From Arachis hypogaea (Eukaryota; Streptophyta; Magnoliopsida; Fabales; Fabaceae): a DNA stretch of 64,000 bases. Each line of letters opens with the position of its first letter. Position 1 is the stretch's first letter. The stretch is taken from contig NC_092044.1 in the NCBI RefSeq assembly GCF_003086295.3, positions 73,618,024-73,682,023 on the forward strand, given 5' to 3'. Of this stretch, positions 1 to 10,816 are shown piece after piece. The translations under genes and the position numbers were made by a program. The notes beneath the pieces were generated by a model that was not told the DNA's origin, did no database searches, and was given only the letters and a program-made list of their open reading frames with translations.

Positions 1-207
1 ACAAACTCTCTCATCAGAATCAGGAGCAACAAGCTCATAATCCTCCTCACGAGCACTGTTACCACAAATCCTATGGCGCTTCCTCAGCTCTGTGTAAAAT
101 TCAGCATCCACAACAGAAACACACAATAAAACAAGGGAGTCCAGCCAATCGGACATCCCCTCGGGAACTCTGGAAGACATCTCTACAATGTTATTTCGAG
201 AAGACAT
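1..207 (-). CDS. N-terminus of antisense ORF of a Tat-lineage gypsy element (partial)
   Basis: An open frame of 69 codons runs leftward from an ATG at 207 and leaves the window without a stop. It begins MSSRNNIVEMSS and contains PEGMSDWLDSLVLLCVSVVD and then ELRKRHRICG. From memory this resembles the start of plant proteins annotated as 'putative gypsy-type transposon' domain. Its strand is opposite to the LTR that ends at 1809. That fits Tat/Grande-type elements, which are known to carry an antisense accessory gene between integrase and the 3' LTR. The C-terminal bulk lies outside the window, so the domain assignment rests on the N-terminal residues only. Function is unknown; a role in element regulation has been proposed for the Grande counterpart. 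Confidence 0.6.
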   Translation of the reverse strand, partial: MSSRNNIVEMSSRVPEGMSDWLDSLVLLCVSVVDAEFYTELRKRHRICGNSAREEDYELVAPDSDERVC

Positions 208-1186
208 GAGGCCAACTAATCCTACAAGTAAGAAAAGAAGATGGGGTTACTAAAAACATCTCGGACAAAGGAGAAAACAACTCAATACGATACAGGCGAA
301 CACACAGAAAAGGAAAACCCCAAGACTCAAACCAAAGTCCTGGGGCATCCTTTGGAGGAAATAATAAAGCAAGGTTTCTAGGAAAAATCTACTTCTCGCA
401 TCCCAGCACCTCTCAAAACACGAAAAGAAGGCTTCAAACAACAAGCATTTTTCCATCAAAGCAAAACACAAAAGTCATCAAAAACATTGCCTTACAGTCT
501 AAACCAGCAAAAACCATCCCTAAAACATCAAAACACGCCAAGCAGAGACCATTAAAGATGCAACCTTTTTCAGAATCAGACAAAAGCAACCTTCAAATAA
601 AATGAGGAATAGATGCAGACAGTGGTATCAGAACAGAAACAACAAAGAACATGCAAAGCCCTAAAAGCATCAAGCAAAAGCAAAAAGGATCATGCAGAAG
701 ATGGAGAAACTCCCAAAACGCACATTTCAACAAATCTAGGGCACAATGGAAACAGAAAGATCCAAACTTTCTCTAAAAGGAGGATCAAAATCAAAACCTC
801 ATCACAAAAATAGAAACAGAGAGAAAGCACGAAATGGGACTAACCTGGAGACGAAAGAAGCTTCGAGAAAGAAAAATGGAGGCGCAGAAAAGAAAGCTGC
901 CCAGAAAATCGCCAAACAAAAGCTGCAATACAAGAAAGCAGAAGCGCAAACGAAAAACAGAGAGTGAAGAGAGCGGAGAAAAGAAGTTACGAAAAGGGCG
1001 AAGGAGAGAAACTGTTTCTGGGTTTTCAAAATCAAAATAAAGAGCCTAAGGGAAACGTGGTAATTAATATTAAAATTAATGAAGGCATTAAACCCTCGCA
1101 CATTCCCAAAGCGCCGATACAAAAGCGCGCGCTTTTAGAGGAAAAATTTTCTACATTCAAAAGCTTCTACAGAGGAATCGACAAAA
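208..1186. other. Purine-rich non-coding stretch between antisense ORF and LTR
   Basis: Very A/G-rich on the plus strand (runs such as aagcaaaagcaaaaagg). Short open frames on both strands are low-complexity (Lys/Arg/Glu or Phe/Leu rich) and look like by-products of composition. It probably represents the leader of the antisense ORF plus the region before the 3' LTR. I see no gene here. Confidence 0.5.
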
Positions 1187-1809
1187 TGCTTGAGTTCGGC
1201 TTCACTAGAGAAGGACCGAAGTCCAGGACTCGACCTCAACAAAAAGACTGAGCTCAAGCAGGGGCACTGTTCATACCCTGGGTCGAGCTGTCTAACCCGG
1301 GATGTTCTACAGACAAAGCAACCGACCTCTTTAGGTCAAGCGGACCGACTTCTTCGCAAAGAACTCGGTCCAAATCGACAGGAAAGCCCAAAGAAGGGCC
1401 CAACTCAAGGAATACGATCCCGATCCAAGGGCAGCCCAAGCCTATAGAGATAAGGGCGGTTCCATGGAAGATAAGCTGACCTCGACAAAAGATAAGATAA
1501 GATAAGATAACTAACTTATCTTATCTAAAGAAGGTCACATCCCACCATTATAAATACACTGGAGCACCCAGGTATAACTCATACTCTGATTCTACTCAAT
1601 ACCTGTTTAATACCCTTGCTAACTTAAGCATCGGAGTCCCTTGCAGGTACCCCCTACCCTTCGGTGACAAGGGATCAACAGCATTCTCAGTTCCACAAGA
1701 CGGACACACCAGCTCCGGCTGCTACACACCTGCCGCACACGTCGGCTCTGACCAGCACAGAAGATCTCGTCCGAGATCGACCTACAGTTTTAGGTAAACC
1801 CTCAGAACA
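1187..1809 (+). mobile_element. LTR of Tat-lineage gypsy element
   Basis: The 3' end (about 1640-1809: gagtcccttgcaggtaccc, then ccgagatcgacctacag, then aggtaaaccctcagaaca) has the form of Tat/Ogre-type LTR ends in legumes. A TATA box (TATAAATA) lies at 1549-1556. The left end is uncertain; TG at 1187 or 1191 is the best candidate. The expected primer-binding site after the CA at 1809 is missing, because minus-strand element X sequence begins at 1810. Confidence 0.6.
1495..1556 (+). promoter_or_regulatory. U3 hairpin and TATA box of Tat-type LTR
   Basis: A perfect 12-bp inverted repeat (AGATAAGATAAG at 1495-1506, complement at 1515-1526, 8-base loop) ends 22 bases before TATAAATA at 1549-1556. 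This arrangement recurs with unrelated palindromes in most other LTRs of the window. Confidence 0.6.
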
Positions 1810-2959
1810 GTCACCATCCTCTTTTTAGTGCTCATGTTAATTGCCTTCACCACCTTGATTTCAAGACTTGGGTGTTGTATGATGGTTGGAGCATCCTCTT
1901 CATCAAGTGCTTCTTGAATTGGTGTTTCAATGAACTCCCCATCTATGCAACTCTCTGTTTCATTGGAGTGTGGGCTCCCTTGATTGACTTCCTTCCTTTC
2001 TTCTACATGATGTTGCATTAAGTCTTTTGGGAGTGAGTTTGCATTTTCCTTTATCACCACTAGTAACCTCTGTGGGTATGGAGCCTTAGGCTTATATATT
2101 CTCATAACCTCCTCCTTCTTCATAGAAATCTCACTTGGTATGGGTGCCTCTTTTTCTTTTTCTTCTGATTCCTCCCTTGGGTTTGCCATGGTGTCACTAA
2201 GGGAATTATAGGTATGGAATTGCTTTGATAGATATCCAACTTGTGCCTCAAGCTTCTTAATGGCAAGCCCCCGGTTCTGCATAATGGATTTTACTTCCTC
2301 TTGGAAAGTCCTCGTGTCCTTAGATTCTTCCAAGAGCATTGCCAGTAGGTTCTCTATCTTTGATAGCTTATCCTCGAGGGGAGGGTGTGCAGTTGGGGTG
2401 AAATTTGGAGGTTGAGGGTGGCTACTTTGTGAACAAAATTGGTTGTTTTGTGGTTGTATGTTCTGAGAGTGGTGTGACTTTTGTGGGTAATGATATGGGT
2501 TTTGTGGACCGTGAGAAGAATTTTGTGTGTAATGGAATGCATTGTGTGAGTGGTGAGATGAATTATATGGATGTGGGAAGGAATTTTGTATTGAGGCATG
2601 TCCAAGTGGTGAAGGGTTTTGATGTGGAAAGCTAGGAGGTGAGATTGAATAATTAAAGGATGATGGCTCTTGATGAATAGGGTGTGAATAAGTGAATTTC
2701 TTTGGTTTTGATCTCCCCAAGCACAGCTTGAGTAGTGATCAAAGTCATCAAAATAGGGACCATTTTGTGGCTCTGGAAAGTACTCCATTTCATGTTTTTT
2801 ATACTCCCACCCACCATGAGCATAGTAAAGTGGATCATTCTGTGGTGGTGGAGAGTTTCCCATGAAATTTGATTGACTACCATATGATGGATGCTCCTTT
2901 CTTTCCTGCAGAAAGCTTTGTCTCAAAAAATAATCATGAAAAGAAATTGGAATCTCCAT
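1810..2959 (-). pseudogene. N/Q/P-rich gag-position ORF of element X, frameshifted and truncated
   Basis: The likely start is the ATG at 2959 (MEIPISFHDYFL). The frame carries two copies of a P-x-P-Q-N-D/G unit (PPPQNDPLYYAHGGWEY and YFPEPQNG), then a frameshift near 2720-2730 moves it into the frame of the long downstream ORF (His/Ser/Pro/Asn-rich). That is followed by a coiled-coil-like stretch (KLSKIENLLAMLLEES) and the motif YKPKAPYPQRL. The last motif also precedes the protease domain in element A (YQPKAPFPQRL), so this is the gag-protease linker of a retroelement. No capsid-type gag domain is visible before it. The related ORF of element H (35960-36232) has the same start and the same repeated unit. 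The frame ends at the junction with Tat LTR sequence. Confidence 0.65.
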
Positions 2960-3105
2960 TGTCACAGATGAGAAAATTCCCAGTGAGGCAATATCACAAA
3001 CAGTTAGTTAGCAAAAGAAAATAAAGAAACAAAAGAAAACAAAAACAAAAGAAAAGAGTCTAATCTAGTAAATCAATCAACCGGTAGTTTGTTAATCACA
3101 ATTAA

Positions 3106-3123
3106 TCCCCGACAACGATGCCA
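3106..3123 (-). other. Primer-binding site of element X (tRNA-Asp, decayed)
   Basis: Minus strand TGGCATCGTTGTCGGGGA. It differs from the perfect complement of the tRNA-Asp 3' end (TGGCGCCGTTGCCGGGGA, seen in A, B, D and G) at three positions, all transitions of the kind expected from cytosine deamination. It lies 6 bases from the LTR end. Confidence 0.8.
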
Positions 3124-3129
3124 TAAACT

Positions 3130-5622
3130 TGATGCATGAAAGCTTGTCTCTCAACAAATCTCCCTTCGGCAAGTATACCGAATTGTCGTCAATTAAAAAC
3201 TCACAATAGAGTGAGGTCGAATCCACAGGGATTAACAGATTAAGCAATCAATGGTTAATTGATTATCCTAGTTAGACAAATCATATTGGAGTGATAAGTA
3301 ACAAGAAAATGTAAATGGCATAAAAGTAAAGAAAGCAATAAAGTGCAGAAAAGTAAAATGGCAAGAAAAGTAAATGTAAAAACTAAAAATAAAATGAACA
3401 TTGGGATCAAGAGATATTGCAATCCTCCGGATTAAGTTCATTCTCATCTCTTCCTCAATCAATGCATTCATTGATCTCCTTGGCAATCTTAAGTGATTGG
3501 ATCCCAATTCCTTGGCAATCCAATCTCTCTAAGCATGAACAATTGCCCAATTCCTTGATTTATTTGCTCATGGGAAGAGATGAAGTATGGTCACTGATTA
3601 TACCACATGTATTTCCAAATCAAAGTGTTGGGAGGATTACATGTCACTATATCCGCCCAGACCCCAATTTGGTCCAACATGAGAAAGCATTTCTAGCATG
3701 ATCTCCTCATCCCTTTTCCAAGGCTCAGAGGAGATCCAATTATGGAGAGTTTCTTTTCCAAGACAACTAACCAATTGGATGAAGATTGAAAACTTTCTAG
3801 TAAAATCAAGAAGAAAGAAAGAAGAAGAAGAATAAGAACTACAATTGATCCATTGAATTACAATAGAGCTCTCTAACCTAATGAAAAGAGTTAGTTGATC
3901 ATTGCTCTACTAAAATAGAAAGGAAAGAAAGTGCAGAAAAGTAAAGATGAAGATTAAAACTAAAATTGAAACTTTAAAATTCATAAATGAAAAGTACAAA
4001 GAAAAGAAAGAGAAGGAAAGTGTGTGAGGGGAGGGAGTCCGAAGACCCTGTTCAATCCCCAATCTCCAGTTCCCTTTGAATGTACAAACTAAGGCCTTTA
4101 TATAGGCTCTCCTAAATTACAAAATGAAATTAAAAGCAAGTTACAATTAAATGAAAATTCCTATTCTAGATGCTTCTTGTGGCCTTGATTGGTTGACACT
4201 TGTGGGCTTGCTTCCTTGAGGTTGGGTGGTCCTTGAAAGAGAAGTGAATCAAATTGAGGTCCAGGGTGACTTGGCTTTATTGCTTCCGTTAGCCACACTA
4301 ACGCTACAAGTGTGGCGTTAGTGCTGAAGTTAGTGTGGCTAACGTCACACTTGCTACCCAGTTGATGTTTTTGGGGCTTAAAAGATGCCTCTTGTTTGTG
4401 CTCCAATTTCATGCCCACTATAGACTATTATATATCTTTGGAAAGCTCCAAATGTCATATTTTTAACAAAACTAGAATCATCTCAATTGGATCTCTGTAA
4501 CTCAAGTTATGCTCCTTTGAAGTAAATAAGGTCGCTGGCACAGTCGCTAGCGTTACTGGAAAAAGTGAGTCACAATAACGCTAGCGATCAGGGGCTTAAT
4601 GTTGCCATGTTCTGGAGCTCAAAATTAATGTCCACCCCATACTATTATATATTTTTGGAAAGCTCTAGATGTCTATTTTCCAACGCCTTTAACAGCGCAT
4701 CATTTGGAGCTCTACAGCTCGAGTTACATTTCTTGGAAGGTGAAGAGGTCAGCTGGCCTTACTACAGGTTGATACCATGTTCATCTTTGCACTTTCGGAG
4801 CAGATTTTCTCCCTCAAATTCACTGTCAACCATGTAGTGCCATATATGCTTGGAAAGCTCTGGAATCCTGCTTTCCAATGCCTTTAAAATCACCTCATTT
4901 GGAGCTTTGTGGCTCAAGTTATTCTTGTTTGAAGAAGGCATGGTCAGGCTGCCAGGTGAGATCACTTTTGCTTTGCAAACGTTAGTGGAGATCACCTTTT
5001 CCACTAACATTGGCATCTCCCTTTTCTTCCACATTAACTACCATGTTAATATAGTTAACGTGGCCATTAACGTGGGTCTTTTTGCTTTGCAAACGTTAGT
5101 GGCACTCACTTTTTCCACTAACGTTGGCGTTTCCCTTTCCTTCCACATTAACTACCACGTTAATGTAGTTAACGTGGAAGCTAACGTAGGCCTTCTTTGC
5201 TTCGCAAACGTTAGTGGCGTTCACTTTTACCACTAACGTTCCATGCTCTCCTTCTTCAAAGTTAATGCCACTAACTTTCTCACTAATGTTGGGGCTTCTC
5301 TTTTTCTTCCACGTTAATGGCCACGTTAATGGTACTAACGTAGCCGCTAACGTGGCTCTTCTCTGCTTCTTGTTACCTGAAATCAATCAAGCAAAGTGCA
5401 TCAAAGTCTTGCTCTTAATAATGGGATCATGTATTATCCAAATTATCATTCAATTCATGCATAATTCTCATGAAATCATTCAAAATTCACAATGTTTGCT
5501 TGAATCATGGTATGATTGCATTTTCAACCAAATACTTGCTTATTTTCTAAGAAAATGCATGAAACCAACCTAAAGCATACAAAAAAATGGCTAGTAAAAC
5601 TAGCCAAGATGCCCTGGCATCA
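3130..5622 (-). mobile_element. 5' LTR of element X
   Basis: The LTR is 2493 bp and on the minus strand runs from TGATGCCAGGGCATC at 5622 to ...GCATCA at 3130. TATATAAA is on the minus strand at 4104-4097. Upstream of it (5360-4290) is a cluster of imperfect repeats of the core AACGTTAGTGG with inverted partners. Examples are 5092-5102 with 5115-5125, 5207-5217 with 5230-5240, and 5155-5163 with 5169-5177. U5 holds the cross-family hairpin at 3200-3215. Three copies of a TTGGAAAGC...GCTTTCCAA-type module occur near 4438, 4655-4683 and 4850-4878. Confidence 0.85.
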
Positions 5623-6896
5623 ATGTCATATTGCCTCCTTGAAATGGTTCTAGCATCATAAAGATGTCTAAACTCAGCAAGGTTTCTCTGTTGCCATTTG
5701 TTTCGCTCCACTATTTTGTTGAGTGCTCCTTGCATTTCACCCCAGTCGAACTGTTCTTGCTGCTCCTTCATATACTCCATACTTCCTTATAGTTGTTGTA
5801 TGTTCTCATTCATTTCCTTTGAGTTGGTTGACATCCTCTCTTAGGTGTTGTATGTCTCCTTTCATTTGGTGTGTGTCTCCTTGCAATTGCTCCCAATTGA
5901 AACCTTCAGGAAATTGTTGGTGTTGTTGGTATGGTGGTGGTTGAAGTGCTAGGTACTATGATTGATTTTTAGTCCCTTTTTCTTGTTGTGGTTGCTCCTG
6001 TGGTATATGAGCATGAGCTCTATGCTCCCTGGCCCTTTGAAGTGGGTTAACAGCCACCACTTTGGCCATCTTCTTGCCAGTTATGGGCTTCTCTTGTTCC
6101 ACTAACAGCTCATCGATGATATTCTCAACTCCTGCTTCATCATATAGCCTTTGGATGATATTGGGGAATGCCAACCTTTTCCTATCCTTGGAGCTTTTCA
6201 GTACCCTATTGATGTTGCTGGCAATTATCTCCCCAACATTCATGTTTTCTCCCTTAATTATGCTATATATGAGAACAGCTCTCTCTTTAGTTACCTCTGA
6301 GGTGTTGGATGTGGGATTGAGAGACCTTCTCACAAAGTCTAGCCACCCTCTAGCTTGGGGGCATACGTCTCTTCTTCTCAGTTAGTTGGGTCTTCCGTCG
6401 TTGTCATTGATCCATTGCACATTCAGCACACATATCTCGTTGAGGATTTCATCAAATCCTGGGTCCTATTGCTTTATCCTCTCTTCATAACTCCAGGTGG
6501 AGTTTGTTTGCTTCACCATCAACATCCTGTTTATGTTGGAGGGGCTATAATCAATGGCTTCCCTCTAACATAACTCAGATAGCCGTAAGGTTGACCGGGT
6601 TGGGGCATTGCATTGGTATAAAACTCTCTAACCAAGCATTCCACCATTTTCCTTGGTGGGTTGCACAAGAGTGCCCACCCCCTGTTGTTAATTTCCCGGT
6701 TGATCTCAGGGTATTCATTCCTCCCGAGTTAAAAGCCAACTTCTGGAATGATTTGCCTCTCACTCACCCAACCATAAAATTGGTTTTGGTTGAATGATGA
6801 GAGAAATTTGTATTCATTGTGGCTTGAAGATCCTGCTCCTGAGGTTGGTTCGTTGGTCTTTCTTTTTCTTGATGATGAGGCTTTTGGTTGTGCCAT
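5623..6896 (-). pseudogene. env-position ORF of element I (decayed)
   Basis: It starts at the ATG at 6896 (MAQPKASSSRKRKTNEP) and follows the same plan as the intact 374-residue ORF of element C: basic N-terminus, then IIPEVGF, then EYPEINREINNRGWALL, then YVRGKP, then RRDVCPQARGWLDFVRRSL, then TSEVTKERAVLIYSIIKG and a Q/E-rich C-terminal part. A stop follows PEVGF, further stops and a frameshift lie around 6565-6385, and the 3' end runs into LTR X at 5622. In element C the equivalent gene lies between the protease region and the 3' LTR, the env position of Athila-type elements. I see no signal peptide or transmembrane helix, so 'env-like' describes location only. Confidence 0.7.
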
Positions 6897-7127
6897 TGGG
6901 TTGAGAAAAGGTGTTTGAAGGGTTAGAAAAAGTTGAAGAAGAGGTATAGAACTGAGAGCAAAGCAATGGTTTGCTCCACAACACCAAACTTAGGACTTGA
7001 TTGTCCCTAATCAAGTACGAAAAACAAAAGGTATTAGAGAAAAAGAAAGGAAAGAATAGGGAAAGTAAAAGGAGTTCTTTTGCGGGTGGGGATTGACTGT
7101 GGAGAGTGGTGGGTAAAAGTGAGTGGC

Positions 7128-7226
7128 TTTTATAGGAGTATGAAGTGTAGTCTGGAAGGTGGGAAGTAAAAGCAATTCAATGTTTTCCCACTTAGGGAGT
7201 GGCGCCTAGCGTAGGGAGAGGCGCCA
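7128..7226 (-). promoter_or_regulatory. Candidate internal promoter upstream of the env-like ORF of element I
   Basis: On the minus strand CTCCTATAAAAGCCAC holds a full TATAAAA box (7134-7128), 232 bases before the env-like ATG at 6896. About 66 bases upstream of the TATA box two GGCGCC palindromes flank an 11-base core (about 7201-7226). Element C shows the same order of palindrome, TATA, pyrimidine-rich leader and env-like ORF. Confidence 0.5.
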
Positions 7227-8012
7227 ACTTTTATCCCTTTTTGGTTTCCTTCCTGCATGTGTTGAGTTCCAAAGTGCAAGTACACTTTGACTCCTTTCTT
7301 GATGATCTATCAATCATGTGGGCCCCCCTCTCTCCTGAAAGTGAAAACCGAAACACCATTAGTATTGAAAAAAAAAATCCTTTACATTCCCCATTTTGTG
7401 ATTCAATTAATTTGTAATTGATGAGCGTCTCTTGAGACACCAAACTTAGTCCCATTGCATCTAATAAATTGGTTTCATAATTGGATTTTAATGTGTTCAT
7501 AAGGGTGAAATAATTTCAATCCTTTCACATTCTTTCCTTTCTAATTCCTTCCGGACACATTAAAACCATCTTTTGTGCACCCACCAATGTATTAAATGCG
7601 TTCAAATTTGAATGATATTGGGCTTGCTAGGTGATCTCCACATGATGGTGGCCACACCAAACTTAATCTCTGGGCATATTTTCAAAATTAATTTATTCCA
7701 CTGGTTGTAAGCCTAGATTAAGTGGGTTAGTGGCCACACCAAACTTAGCTTTTTAGCTAGTTCTCAGCCCAATCACTCATCATCAGCCAGTGTTTTCATC
7801 ATTTTGCAATTTCAAAAAGAAAACAATTTTAAGATTTACAAACTACCAAACATTTGACTGGTATTTGAACTACCTACTTTACCACCTACAATCTACTTCT
7901 AGAAAGCAAGGAAACAAAAGCATTAAACTGGAACTTAAACTATCTATATTAACAATTTTGAACTACTTCTAGAAAGCAAGAATTCAAAAGGATATAAGTG
8001 TTGGGGTGCCTC
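7227..8012 (-). other. Non-coding part of element I
   Basis: AT-rich sequence with antisense copies of TAAGTTTGGTGT at about 7440, 7660 and 7735. It ends in TTGGGGTGCCTC (8001-8012), which matches the start of the conserved post-pol motif found complete at 14650 and 55805 on the same strand. No reading frame of interest. Confidence 0.5.
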
Positions 8013-9553
8013 TGGTGCATGAAATTGCAATCACACTTTTGCAATACGCACAACTAACCAGCAAGTGCACTGGGTCGTCCAAGTAATACCTTACGTGAGT
8101 AAGGGTCGAATCCCACGGAGATTGTTGGCTTGAAGCAAGCTATGGTTATCTTATTAATCTTAGTCAGGATACCAATAGGATTCTTTATCCTCGATTGTAA
8201 AAGATAAAAGAGCATGAAATAGATACTTATTATGCAGTAATGGAGAATATGTTGGAGTTTTGGAGATGCTTTGTCCTCTGAATTTCAGCTTTTCTCTTGT
8301 CCTCCTCTTTACGCACGCAAGGCTCCTTCCATGGAAAGCTGTATGTAGGGCGTCACCGTTGTCAATGGCTACTTCCCTTCCTCTCAGTGAAAATGGTCCA
8401 AATGCTCTGTCACAGCACGGCTAATCATCTGTTGGTTCTCGATCATATCAGAATAGAATCCATTGATTCTTTTGCGTTTTTCATCACGCCCAACAATCGC
8501 GAGTTTGAAGCTCGTCACAACCATTCAATCCTTGAATCCTACTCGGAATACCACAGACAAGGTTTAGACTTTCCGGATCCTCAAGAGTGGCCGCCAAAAT
8601 GTTTTAGCTTATACCACGAATATTCTGATTAAGGAGTCTAAGAGATACTCATTCAATCTAATGTAGAATGGAGGTGGTTGTCAGGCACACGTTCATGGAT
8701 TGAGGAAGGTGATGAGTGTCACAGATCATCACCTTCTTCATAGTGAAGCGCAGATGAACATTTTAGATAGGAACAAGCGTGTTTGAATGGAAAACAGAAA
8801 TAATTGCATTAATTCATCGAGACGCTGCAGAGCTCCTCACCCCCAACAATGGAGTTTAGAGACTCATGCCGTCAGAGAGTATAAAATTCAGATTGAAAAA
8901 ATGTCATGAGATACAAAATAAGTCTCTAAAAGTTGTTTAAATACTAAACTAGTAACCGAGATTTACAGAAAATGAGTAAACTAAGATGGATAGTGCAGAA
9001 ATCCACTTCTGGGGCCCACTTGGTGTGTGCTGGGACTGAGACTTAAGCTTCTCACGTGCCTGGGCTGTTTCTGGAGTTGAACGTTAGGTTGTAACCTGTT
9101 TCTGGCGTTGAACTCCAACTTGCAACCTGTTTCTGGCGCTGAATGCCAAACTACAACATGGAACTGGCGTTGAACGCTAGATTACGTCATCTATCTTCGT
9201 GAAAAGTATGGACTATTATATATTGATGGAAAGCCCTGGATGTCTACTTTCCAACCCAATTGAGAGCGCGCCAATTGGACTTCTATAGCTCCAAAAAATC
9301 CATTCCGAGTGCAGGGAGGTTAGAATCCAACAACATCAGCAGTCCTTTTTCAGCCTAAATCAGATTTTTGCTCAGCTCCCTCAATTTCAGCCAGAAAATA
9401 CCTGAAATAACAGAAAAACACACAAACTTTTAGTAAAGTCCAGAAATATGAATTTTGCCTAAAAACTAATAAAATTATACTAAAAACTAACTAAAACATA
9501 CTAAAATCTACATGAAATTACCCCCAAAAAGCGTATAAAATATCCGCTTATCA
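8013..9553 (-). mobile_element. Isolated LTR S (same family as the LTRs of C, F and G)
   Basis: The LTR is 1541 bp. On the minus strand it starts TGATAAGCGGATATTTTATA at 9553 and ends ...CATGCACCA at 8013. It has GGCGTT/AACGCC-type half-palindromes around 9075-9180, the U5 hairpin at 8090-8103, and the GGAAAGC...CTTTCCA module near 9226-9256. No primer site or pre-LTR motif adjoins it. The five bases on its left (GCCTC) and right (GCAGC) do not match, and the flanks belong to two different elements. It therefore looks like a recombination product rather than a simple solo LTR. Confidence 0.75.
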
Positions 9554-9645
9554 GCAGCAAGATGGTGAAACACTTTATAAGGTCTGGGAGAGGTTCAAAG
9601 ACTTGATAAGGAAATGTCCTCCGGACATGTTCAACGAATGGAGAG
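9554..9645 (+). pseudogene. gag scrap of element E
   Basis: The frame reads QQDGETLYKVWERFKDLIRK followed by CPPDMFNEW, which matches the gag region QQDGETLYEAWERFKELTRK of element A. It starts abruptly at the LTR S junction and fuses after Trp to the palindrome-rich linker, so the rest of gag is deleted. Confidence 0.8.
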
Positions 9646-9647
9646 CT

Positions 9648-10816
9648 GGCGTTAAACGCCCAACCCATGCTCAGTTTTGGCGTTCAAACGCCACAAACAG
9701 GCAAGGAGTTGGTGTTAAACGCCCAAGGGAAGCTCAGTTCTGGCGTTCAAATGCCAGAAACAGGTAAGGAGTTGGCGTTCAACGCCAATCTAGTTTCCAA
9801 CCCTGGCATTCAAATGCCAGTGGGGGTTCAGACACATACAAGTGCTGATAGCAACCCCTCTAAAAAGGCTTCTCCAACCACATTTGTAGGAAATAAACCT
9901 GCAGCAACTAAGGTTGAGGAATACAAAGCCAAAATGTCTTATCATCAGAAACTTTGCCAAGCAGAACAGGATAAGCAATTTTCCCGCTTTGCAGACTATC
10001 TCAGGACTCTTGAAATAAAGATTCCGTTTGCAGAGGCATTTGAGCAAATACCCTCTTATGCTAAGTTCATGAAAGAGATCTTAAGTCATAAGAAGGATTG
10101 GATAGAAATTGAAAAAGTTTACCTCACTGAAGAATGCAGTGCAGTCATTCTGAAAAGCTTACCAGAGAAGCTTAAAGATCCCAGAAGTTTCATGATACCA
10201 TGCACATTAGAGGGTACTTGTACCAAAAAAGCTCTATGTGATCTTGGAGCAAGTATCAACCTAATACCTGCATCCACTATCAAAAAGCTTGGTTTGACTG
10301 AAGAAGTCAAATCAGCCCGAATATGTCTCCAACTTGCTGATGGCTCCATTAAATACCCATCAGACGTGATTGAAGACATGATTGTCAATGTTGGGCCATT
10401 TGTCTTTCCGACTGACTTTGTGGTGCTGGAAATGGACGAGCACAATAGTGCAACTCTCATTCTAGGAAGACCTTTCCTAGCAACTGGATGAACCCTCATT
10501 GAAGGGGAATGCATGAGAGTCAATGAAGACGAGTTTAAGTTGAATGTTGTCAAAGCTATGCAGCATTCAGACACCCCAAACGACTGCATGAGCATAGATA
10601 TTATTGACTCTCTGGTGGAAGAGGTCAATATGAGTGAGAGTCTCGAATCAGAGCTAGAGGATATCTTTAAAGATGTTCAGCCTGATTTGGAGGAACCAGA
10701 GAGAATAATAGAACCTCTCTCAGGAAGAGGAGAAACCTCCTAAACCCGAGCTCAAACCATTACCACCATCCCTGAAATATTCATTTCTGGGAGAAGGTGA
10801 CACTTTTCCTGTAATC
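9648..10816 (+). pseudogene. Protease region of element E, interrupted by stop, frameshift and element A
   Basis: The open frame is 9667-10491. Its first 60 residues are a translation of GGCGTT.AACGCC-type repeats (9648-9830) and are not a domain. The aspartic protease core follows: DPRSFMIPCTLEG, ALCDLGASINLIPAS (Asp-Leu-Gly where retroviral proteases have Asp-Thr/Ser-Gly; the Leu form is common in Athila-type elements and also occurs in A, C and G), ADGSIKYPSDVIEDM, and ILGRPFLAT. A TGA at 10489-10491 ends the frame. The acidic linker to RT continues to about 10740, where the frame shifts; it then reads KPLPPSLKYSFLGEGDTFPV up to the insertion point of A. The gene would cleave the element's polyprotein. 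Confidence 0.85.

Larger units (their letters stand above)
1810..5622 (-). mobile_element. Element X: 5' part of a minus-strand Athila-like non-autonomous element
   Basis: Reading leftward: 5' LTR (5622 to 3130), decayed tRNA-Asp primer site (3123-3106), short leader, and an ORF region that stops at 1810 where Tat LTR sequence begins. The 3' half and 3' LTR are lost. The right end sits inside the env-like gene of element I without the usual pre-LTR motif, so X inserted into I. Confidence 0.75.
5623..8012 (-). mobile_element. Element I: internal fragment of a minus-strand Athila-like element
   Basis: It contains an env-like pseudogene (6896-5623), an internal TATA box upstream of it, several copies of the TAAGTTTGGTGT motif (antisense near 6983, 7440, 7660 and 7735) and, at 8001-8012, the start of the conserved post-pol hairpin motif, cut off at 8012. 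Both LTRs are missing: X interrupts it on the left and LTR S abuts it on the right. Confidence 0.65.

Noticed and set aside
802..1122. Phe/Ser/Leu-rich 106-residue frame on the minus strand
   Set aside because: Complement of a purine-rich stretch; several overlapping frames of similar length exist and none has a domain.
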